The notes under the pieces were generated by a model that was given only the letters and a program-made list of their open reading frames with translations, made no database searches and was not told where the DNA came from. The translations under genes were made by a program, and so were the position numbers. Below, piece by piece: positions 38,110 through 48,000 of a stretch of 50,500 nt of DNA. Origin of the DNA: Acanthaster planci (lineage: Eukaryota > Echinodermata > Asteroidea > Valvatida > Acanthasteridae); NCBI RefSeq assembly GCF_001949145.1, contig NW_019091452.1, positions 916,006 to 966,505 of the forward strand, in the 5' to 3' direction. The number at the start of each line of letters is the position of its first letter. Positions within the stretch are counted from its first letter, which is position 1.

Positions 38110-38162
38110 CACATAGCACATGTACATAGCACATGTACATGTACATTGTGCATGTACATGAA
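38110..38162. repeat. TACATGTA cluster
   Basis: Repeated ACATAGCACATGTACATGT units, about 0.8 kb upstream of the first visible PLCL exon. Confidence 0.8.
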
Positions 38163-38344
38163 CAAGGTAGACAGCCCTTTTCACTACCGCCAACTTGATG
38201 ATATTCATGTCAACTCATCTGATGCACTGCATCACTGAAGTGTCTCCAAAGCCTTGTATATTCCTAGACCTGAGTTGTTTTGATACATCTTTGCTTTTTC
38301 AGATATTGTGTGTAGTTTTTCAGCCCAAAAGTAATACCATCTTC

Positions 38345-38601
38345 ACTGTAAACGAAATTAGTCATTTTGACCAATAAAAGTTGGTCCAGCTTATGTCTAA
38401 AATGACTGATTTAAATTAGACAGGCTAATGACTAACATTTATTTGTCAAAGATAAGTCAAATATTAGTCAAAGTTGACTAAAGTCAGTCACTGTTGAAGT
38501 TATTCCTGTCTTAATTTAACAAGTCATCAAGACCTGACTTACATGTACATGTACCCATGTTGGTCATTTTGAGCACAAAATCACTGCCTTTTCTTTACAG
38601 T
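38345..38601. mobile_element. Inverted-repeat element with CACTGTAAA ends
   Basis: CACTGTAAACGAAATTAGTC then ATTTTGACCAA is mirrored at the right by TTGGTCATTTTGAG and CTTTACAGTG, with a bulge. The interior is rich in AGTCA/TGACT motifs. It ends about 320 bp before PLCL exon a. Confidence 0.55.
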
Positions 38602-38924
38602 GTTCCAGTTATTACATGTACGTTGCGAGCAGTGAATTGCGGTTGAGGAATTTGTGTCGACCTAAGATACTTGTTACTCGGGACTCATCAAGAATTTAAC
38701 TTTGAACTTGTCTTGGCCTTGATTACATGTACTACACTGCTTGCCATTGGCTGGTGCTCTAATTGTCCTTTGATTGCCCAGTTGCAAACTTCAACTTGGT
38801 GCCTGGAAGCATAAGCGCAGGTCCCAGACTATTCAAGACATCGATGAGCATATCACGAGTGTTTTAATAACGTTACTGTACTCATCAAGGCTTACTTGTC
38901 ATTTCTCCCTCTCTCCGCCCTCAG

Positions 38925-39074
38925 CCTCTGACTGCCTGGCGTTCATGCAGGCCGGCTGTGAGCTGATTAAGGTCCGTTCCCCCTCCAGGCAATACCACCG
39001 AATCTTCTCTTTGAGCGAGGAGCTCTCGGAGATCAGATGGCACCCAACATCCAAGAAGCCAGACAAGGCCAGGA
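38925..39074 (+). CDS. PLCL: PLCL exon a: N-terminal half of PH domain
   Basis: A strong pyrimidine tract ending in CCGCCCTCAG precedes base 38925, and GTAAGT follows at 39075. The exon begins with two bases completing a codon from an unseen upstream exon and ends with one base of the next codon. It encodes about 50 residues starting [10 protein letters not shown]. The basic pattern IKVR...SRQYHR sits where PLC-delta and PRIP PH domains carry their inositol-phosphate-binding strands (family knowledge), and is followed by the conserved IRW. The open frame runs on upstream to an ATG at 38774, but that stretch shows no PLCL-like sequence and includes the pyrimidine tract, so I treat it as intron. 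Confidence 0.9.
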
Positions 39075-42000
39075 GTAAGTCTAGTACTCGGAGGCAATAA
39101 TCTCCATCCACAGCAATCTAATTCAGCTTGGTGGTCTATTCCTTGACTCCATTTAGTGTGCGTGTAATGTAGGCTACTAAACGTTGCAATTGAGAGTTGA
39201 CCTGGGAGTGGGAAATACTTTTGACACTTTTCTCTTCCCTGGGAATTCATTTTCATTTCAAAAATATGAAAACAATTTCCCACAGTGGGAAGACATTTTT
39301 GCGTCTTTTCACACACAAGCGGGAAAATTTTCTTCGCGCATTTTCACAGATATAGGAAAAATGTTCACGCTCTGTGAAATGCAGATTTGTGTGTGTGGGC
39401 GAGTTTGTTTCTGCATTCAATTGGGGACCCTGAACAATAGAGGACAATAAGGTCCCCGATTGACAGAGGGTCCCCGATTGACAGAGGGTCCCTGATTGAC
39501 AACTGTGTACAAAACATATGGGTGGTCTTCTAAAAAAGTTAAAGTACAAACAAAAGAGGAACAATAGAGGGTCCCCAGTTGCAGGCAAATACACACTTGA
39601 GAATATGTATGGAAATTCTTTTGACAAAACCAGTATTTCCCATTGTCAGTCGCAGTGTTCAAAACTTTCAATAGAGGGTTTGCTTGGCTGCCACCTTGCA
39701 GGCCAGGGCTTTTGTTCCACAGGGCCTTCACAAAGGGGGTATATAATGGAGAAAAATAACTGCCCTGCAAGATGGCTACCATGCAAAGCCTCTACTCAAG
39801 AGCTTTTTCGTTAGTTGCAGTGCTATTATCTTGCAGAAAAGGTCTGACATTCTGTCACTGTCAAGACTGCAGGGTCCACACTCTGAGCAAACGCAAATGC
39901 AATTTGGAGGCGTCAGATCAAACCTTTGCACTGCAAATTCTCCAAATTGAACAGATTTCGCCGTGAACGTCTCAATCCTGATGTCAGAGTTGGTTATTGT
40001 TAACATTCACCTGAAGTATGAATGGGCCTCTCTTGGGCCTAGAGCAAGACAATTTACTGATTTATGTTTCCGTCTTTTAAGACACCCTGAAGGACTTAAA
40101 TACATGTACTTCCAGTGGTCATATCCCTGCATTCGTACGTGTGCTTGTATGTCCACCTGTTTGCAATACTTGCCCGGTATCAGTCATTGTGGAAAGGAAT
40201 GCTTCCCAAAGGCACTACTGCAATATCTGTAGCGGTGTCCCTGAGCAGGGCACCAACTGATTTTGTCACTGTTGCGGTACTTACATGTACATGTATCTCA
40301 TACAGTGTGGTTCTCTACTATAAAGAGCAGAATTAAGGTTTAAGTACCGTACTTACTACATGAACATTACATGTAGAACATGTAATTCTGGGAATGCTTT
40401 TGCATGTACATGTAGGGTAAATATTTTGGGTTTGAGACCTAGCCAAGATCATTTAAACCTTGTCCTTGATGAAAAGGGCAGTTATACTAGTTATTGATGC
40501 ATTCTTACAATCTGTATATGTGTCATACATGTACATACCCGGTACATGTACATGTTCATTAAGCCACTGAAACATGTATGTGTACATGTAGAAAGCTGCA
40601 GGTTCAAATCCCATGTACGTGATTTTGGCACTAAAGTACCTCAGTAGCCATGGTGGCATTGCTCATTGGAAGAATTACCTTCTCTGTGAGCAGTAATGTT
40701 TCATCAACGTTTCCCCTTGTCTGCAAAAGTGAGATATTGAAACAAATCTCTGGCCTGATCCCCCCCCCCGAAAAAATTCCTTTGATCCACCCCATGGTAG
40801 TCTAATTATTCTTTTGTACTGTATATGTATTGTAGTCGCCATAGAATCAATCAAAGAGGTCCGGGTTGGCAAGAACACGGAGACGTTTCGCAATCGCGAG
40901 TCCACCGCCGAGTTTCCAGAAGAGTGCGCCTTCTCCATCATCTTCGGCGACAACTACGAGACGCTGGACCTGGTGGCCAACTCCCCGGACGAAGCCAACA
41001 TCTGGGTGACTGGGCTGAGCTACCTGGTGGGAGGGAACAAGAGTAGATGTAGGTCACTCGGCAAGCATGCGCATGCCTCACTCATTGACGATATATTTTC
41101 TGTTGTCACAGATGTGTTCAACTATTGCTATTGGTCGAGAGCCTGACATGTGACCAGGCTTAAATAGTTGGCAAAACAGCAGCAAGCTGTGCATGCAGTA
41201 AGTGTTATGCGCACACCAATCTCCATTTAAGGAGACTGTTTGAGACTACTTGTGAGAGAAACATACCAAAGCATAACTGAGGGGTGTTTTAAAAAGTGAA
41301 GTAGCGTTGTTGAACAAAATCGTTGCAAATCTGTTACTTTTAGTTCTGATTTTTCTGACTCAACATTTATTTATGAAAGGGAATAAATACATGTACATGT
41401 ATTTGTTTGGCCAGTCTTAAATTCAGCCAAGCACACATATATTCCGTGATTATAGATGCGCAATATTTCTTTTTCCATTTATTTTCAAAGCTTAATCGGT
41501 ACTAACATTATGATATTACTCCCTGTTCTATACTCTGAGCCACGACAATCCCATGAAGTGCTTTATTCTTTAAATATTCCACTTTTAAATTTACACTTTT
41601 TTGCAGCACCTGAAGCAATAGAAAAGAAACAGGACATGAGAGACAGATATCCTTTGCTGTAGTTTTCAATTGTAAATTGTGGTAAAAATTTGTTTGTCTT
41701 TTTTAACGAGGGACGCATTTCAGCAAAGGGGGATGAAAAGATAAACTTTTGATGTGACTTGTGGTGCAATCGTGATTGAGGTGCGACTGCTCTATGACCG
41801 ATTTGAAATTGTCTTGTGATCAGCGAGTTTACAACTCCAAAGCTATTTGACCCTTAACCCTTGACCTTATCTCAACACGTGGCTGCAAGAGATGTTTGAG
41901 AAGGCCGCGGGGACCGAGGTGGGTCAGCTGGACGAATTTGAGGTCATGCAGCTGATGAAAAAACTCAACAACGGCGTGACATCAATGAGGGTCCGCCAGA

Positions 42001-45000
42001 AATTTAAGGTGGGTACTCGGATGAAATTTCTGAGGACATCCATGGGATGTTTCAACTGCTATGCGTTTTCATTACATGTCCATGGTGTGCCACAGATTCA
42101 GTTTTCCATATTTGAAATTATTCATGCACATGTAGAATGAGCCATTTACGGGAGTATGTTGTAAAAGATCATTTATTTTTTCCCATCAATCCCACGTCCA
42201 AATTGACTTCCAGATAGGAGACATGAAATATGAGGAAAACAGATGAACAAAATTAACAACCCCCCTCCCCCAAACCAACCTGTTGCCACTCCAGAGTACT
42301 CCTTTTCCTGGTACAGGAGGCATCACAATACCAAGGCCCTGATCAAGTTTGCCTCTCAGTTTGTGTCCTGAATTGAAGCTCTCAATCTAGAATCATTTGT
42401 TGCGTTTCCGGATGCATTAGAGTTCCCCCATGGTCATGGAAAATCTTGAATAATCAGGGGAAGAAAGTTGTGACAAAGTTATTTGAAAAAAATTGGGAAA
42501 AATACCGTGTCTCGGAATCCTGTTGTCAGAGAAAAAAAAACATGTAAAAGTCATAGAAATCTGGTCTTACAAGAGTTATTTTGGATGGGTCGTTTGACCG
42601 TGGAATAATGATAAATTTAAAGGGGCTTTCCTTCTCAGTCTTTAGCAATGGCTGTGACAGATTTCCAGTTCATAGAACTTGTACCAAACACCTTTTTGAT
42701 GCAAAAAAGTATTAAAAGTCATGAGAATTGTCAAATTTCAGTCTTGGAAATGTCCTGGAAAAATTATGGAATTTGGTTTTCCAGATTTCTGTGGGAAGTC
42801 TGTCCATTCATGGCCAGTTACCTACAAAAGTATACACTTAGATTTTCACATTAACATGCGCTTGGCATCTGTTTATTAAATCCTGCCTCATGGAGATGGA
42901 AATACAACTTCCACCTTGCCCATGTTTTGTCTTCGTCAGGAAATGACGCTGTCCAAGGTTCGCGACGGAGCCTCCAAACCCACACTGACCAGCTACGAAT
43001 TTGTGGACCTCTTCAAAGAGATGACAACGAGACCAGAGATATACTTTCTCTTAGTCAGGTTAGTTTACAAGTTGGTCTCTTGGCCACAAGACAGTTGAAT
43101 GGAGGGTATCGATAATTACAATAACTCAGCTTCATAATATGACGGCATCCACCAGAATGGGCCTCAAGGCTTAATAGAATCAAAACAAGACTGAAAATAT
43201 AAAACCAGAAATAACTACAAAATACTGTAACGAGAGCTGTAAACAGGGCAAATTCATTTTCAGGGCACCTTTAAGTTCACAGACCAAAGAGAGAACAATT
43301 TATGAAAGACAGGTTTGTTCCAAAGATGAGGGCCTGGATGGGAAAAACGATCGATCTCTTCAGGACTTGCGAGTCTGGGAAAGACTCGGAAAGATCTCGG
43401 AAGATCTCAAGTATCTTGGCGGATCGCACAGGGTTGATAAACTCAGGTTGTACTGAGGAGGGGAATCATACAGGTAATGAGAAATGAACGAGAAGTGTAA
43501 AGATGATCTGTATGTCATGCTTGCCTTAAAACCAAAGGCAGAGCAGCGTGTGTGTAATGGACAAGGTAGCAAACAAATGTTCTTGCTGACTGAAGACTGT
43601 GAGATACCGGCTGCTTAGAACAGCGCAACACATGATGAACTGCAGATCGCAGTGTATGAGACAACAGAAAGCGATGTGTAATAACTGAGTCCTGTCCATA
43701 TCAGTATGCTGTTTGGACAGCGTTCCTTCATTTAAAGTCTCCAATGAACTTGAATTACCGGAGCTTTACTTGGTAGGCCTACATGGCACACTTCAAAATG
43801 TTTTTAAAAAATACTACATTAGAGGTTAGTGCATTCATGAAGAAGGTTGTATGACCACCAGCATAGAAATGTGATAATCTCAAGGCACTGCATGGTACAA
43901 AGACAGAGATAGGTGCGTGTGAGGCATTCCAGGAATAAAAAGGAGAGAACTGGTCAGAGGTGGAAATAAGGGTTTACTGGCTTAGGAAAAACAGAATTGA
44001 AGTTCCCTCACAGAACGGTTCAATGCACTCTACGCGGACATTCCATTGACAGGTTATGACAGTCAAAGTTTACATGTATCCTCATCCCCCCCAAAAAAAT
44101 GAAATCCGCAAGAAAGGCATCTCAAATTCTGAGTTTTGTATCCATCAAATGAATGATGCTCAGGACTGTTTGTTTAAAAAAATGCAGGAAATTCTTAATT
44201 CTGCATGTACATTATTTCTTTAAAACTACATGTATGGTTTATGGACTTATCGATTACAAATCAACAAATCCCAAAATCAAGGAAAAGAAATCATGCAATT
44301 TATATTTTCTCCCCTTTAGGCGGAGCTGAGTTTCATCTCATTTTGCCACAGTGCCTCACAACACAGTAGACATTTGTGTTTGCTCAATGCCAATGGCATT
44401 AACTCTCTTCCACTCTTGTACGGGTATTTTCCAGAAATTAGGGCTCTTTTTTTTTTTTTTTTCGTGTTCCAGTCACATCTGACATGATTTTTGCAAGTTA
44501 CACATTTTCTAATTTCCAAGAGCGATGAATTAATGCAAATTAGCTGCCAAACACACAGTAATAGTTTGTAATCAATTCCGGGGACATTTCCATGTCAAAT
44601 AACAAAGGTCAGATGTAACAGGGACACAAAGATGTCACACTTTTGGACCCCTAATTTCTGGAATTACCCGTATCCTGCGGGAAGACAAGAGATCTGACCT
44701 CAAGTCATAATATGTGAGGACAAGCAACGTCCTCAGAGATCCCCAAGTCACGTTTGCTACCTTGTACATGTACCTCTCACTCACAAAGGTTCCATGCACT
44801 TTGCCAGTGAAAATGTATCCGAGTCAGTTGAATGGCATTAATTACCAAAGCATCTATACATGTACATGTATACATGTAGCTCCCTAAGTAATTTGATCAC
44901 CAATAGACTCATTGAGATACATTGACAGCTGTAACCCTATACTATTCTCATCAGGTATTCCAGCTCCGAAGTTATGACGATAGACGACCTTCTAATATTC

Positions 45001-48000
45001 TTGGAGGCGGAGCAAGGGGTTCGTAAACAATTTTTAAATGTCCGACTTGCGTTATAGCGGGATACCCCCAGGACAGATTTAGCACCAAATGAAACCCACA
45101 GATGGAGTGCTCGTATTTTGATGGTAATTTTGAAGTACATTTTGAATTTGAACCGCATGCGAAATGGTGCCCTGTGGGGGCGCCTGTCGAAGGTATAATG
45201 CATACCAAGCTTCCATTACACGTCTTTTAGAGGTTCATGGTTCCATAGGGTTTATAGATGCGGTCATGTGTTGTTTGTTCTGATGTTGGGGGTGATGATG
45301 TTAGTGTTGTGTTTGTTGGTTGATGTTTGTTGATCTTTTTATGCTTTTTATATTTTTTGGTTTTGGTATTTTTTGGGGGGGGCTTCCATATTTCTTGTAC
45401 ATGTACCTCAAACAGAATGTGTGAAGTCAGGTAAATGTACATGTATATTGTGAAGCTATGAAATGCAAAACAATGTATAGATACCCACTGTAGGATGATT
45501 TAGTTGGTAACCAGATTTTGCTGCATGAAAGAATATGCAAAGCAAAGTGGTACGCCTAGGGAATAACCCTTAATTTACATACGGTAGCTTTGAGCATTTC
45601 CCCCTTTTCTTTAATCTGCCCATCTGGCATGATGCACTTCATTAAAAATGAAATTAAAAGTGGTTTTGTAGGAATAGCGTATGATGAAACAGCTTACTGT
45701 CAGTTGGTCATGCTCCGAGAATTCCAGCTGGTCACATTGCACTTACGGTAGTTCCATCTGCCAACTCATGAGACCCTCGTACGGGGCCTCTGCACTCTAA
45801 AATTAATATTGGGCATGCAGGTTTAGTTTAAATGAATTGTGTACATAACGTCTTGTCAGCCTGCGGGTTCTAATTTTGTGTGGGAAGGGGGAGTTGGGTC
45901 ATGCCTTGCATGCAAGATGTTGGTGTTTGAATGTTGCGTTTGTTTTTTTTTTTTATGGAGTGGAATTTTCCAAGCATGTTGAGCTGAGAACCGGCAAAGA
46001 CATGCAAGGGAACTTGGTCAAGGGTATCACTGGAAGGTTTTTAAATGAGAAAAATGCACTCGCGTGGAAATAATCCGCATTAAATGCGGAAGCCAGGGAT
46101 AACATTTCACATTATGTTCTCCGTGAGAGCACATCGGAAGTACAAGCGTAGATGTCTTGAATGAGATGAATGAATGAATGAGGCTTCCTTGGGGAGGGAT
46201 AATTTGGAGGGGAATTTTTTCTTTCTTTTCTTTTCCTTTCTTTCTACGCACATACTAGTTCCTTTTCCTCTGCAAGTGGGCTGTTGAAGAAACTGGAATC
46301 CCTGAAACCAGTTTCAACCACCTTTATGCTTGAGGTGGTGGAACTTTTGAAAATGAGGTCACAAAACTAACAGGTTCACATCCATGAAGCTGTATACAAA
46401 TCACAAGCGAAAATTGAAAAGCGGGATGTGGATGCATCTGCCGCCCCTGCTGAAAATCGGTCACAGGAAGTATGCGTGTACATGCACTTGCACATGTGTT
46501 CACTGTATGTTTATTTCAAATCATGTTAGCTTTGAATGTGACTTTGCTTAGCAAATAATTTTTGTGCTCGAGAATTAGATTTCTCTTGTCCTTATAGTAC
46601 ATGTCTTGGGTGTGAGAATTCAGCTTTGGGGCTGATTTCAGCTTTTTTTGATCGGACGTTTACCCTGAATTTCGGCTATTTTGTACACCTGGTTTGTGCA
46701 AAAGTATTGGAACTTTTCACATCTCAGTTGTTTGCTACGGTAGCTGTTTTCAGCTTTCATTTTAAGTGGCCACTCACACCCCTGACAGGTACAAGTTAAA
46801 TTGATGTGATCAGGCCAAGGTTTGCTTTGCCATATATGTGTTTTCATCCATACATGTACCTCATTAATGCCTACATTTTAATGCAGTTCAGTCATTCTTA
46901 TTGTTTGAGAGGTCATCATGGGCCTGGTCTTTACCGGTTGATGAAGCACTGGTTGGCAGTGTGCCACCTCACGTTCATGTAGTACTCGCATATCAATTTC
47001 CGTGTATAGGAGATTGTTACTGGCCAGAGGAGCATACCATAACTTAGGCAGAGGGGTGTTTGAAGAGAAAATGTGATAAAACTGCTGGGAAAAAAAGTTA
47101 AACTTACATGTACTTGTTTTTACTTTGCGACTCAAAAGGCACATGTATTTACCACTTGGCTGGTCTCATGTAATCAATTGTTCAGATCAGCTTTGGAAAA
47201 TGGATACCAACAATGTCCCTCTCCCTCGACTCAGTCATTATCAGCCTCCATTCTGATGTCTGATCTGTTCTTTAAGCAAAGACCAGCCAGGCACCTACAT
47301 GTAGTTATTCCGTTATTTCAGCAGATTAGCCAATCAAATAAAAGATTGTTTAAGTACAGAAGATCCTTGGTATCTGCTTACTTCTCAAATTGTCATTAAT
47401 CTCCGATCTTGAAAAGCAAGTAATCACAAACTGGTATGGGCAATTCTCCCCCTCACGGGAAATTTGTCTTTCCCGAGCTTATTATTATTTTTTGTAATTT
47501 GCGCACGAAAAAAGATGAACTTCAAAGAATGAACCATGAAATACACGTAGTTGGTTCGTGTATAGTCTCGTTGCCTTTTAATATCTCTGTCATTTTGGTG
47601 CAGTATTCCCTTTCATTTAAAAATTCCAAAGAACATTGAGATCAGTAATGGCGTGATGAACTTCTGCTTTCGTGTGGAATTTCTCATCAGCACGTTTGTT
47701 GAGCATCTTCTTGAGATTGGTCTGCGATCGGTGGAATAGGGCACAGTGGTTGTCACGATCCAGTTCTTGTTAATCTTGGATGCTTCCTGAGGTATACTGA
47801 TCCACCCACACTGTGCCTTCCTCATTAATGGACCCTCCAGTTCTACCAGTGTCTGATGGGGTATTTGTTTGGTTGTTTACTCACTGCGCAGATGGCAGGC
47901 GTGTCGAGGGAGAAATGTCAAGCCATCATCAACAAATACGAGCCGTCTGCCGAAGGCCGGGAGAAAGGCCATCTGGGAATAGACGGTGGGTCACTAATTT

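Noticed and set aside
38774-38924. ATG at 38774 as the PLCL start
   Set aside because: The 50 codons before 38925 lack PLCL-like sequence and end in a classic pyrimidine tract and CAG acceptor; the exon starts inside a codon.
39253-39782. Minus-strand frames with repeated CQSGT units
   Set aside because: They are translations of the 18-bp tandem repeat inside a PLCL intron.
41647-41662. Read-through of exon c to a GT donor at 41659
   Set aside because: A GT-AG intron would need an AG acceptor between the in-frame TGA at 41862 and the Trp codon at 41880, and none exists. The AT-AC solution fits the frame and consensus.
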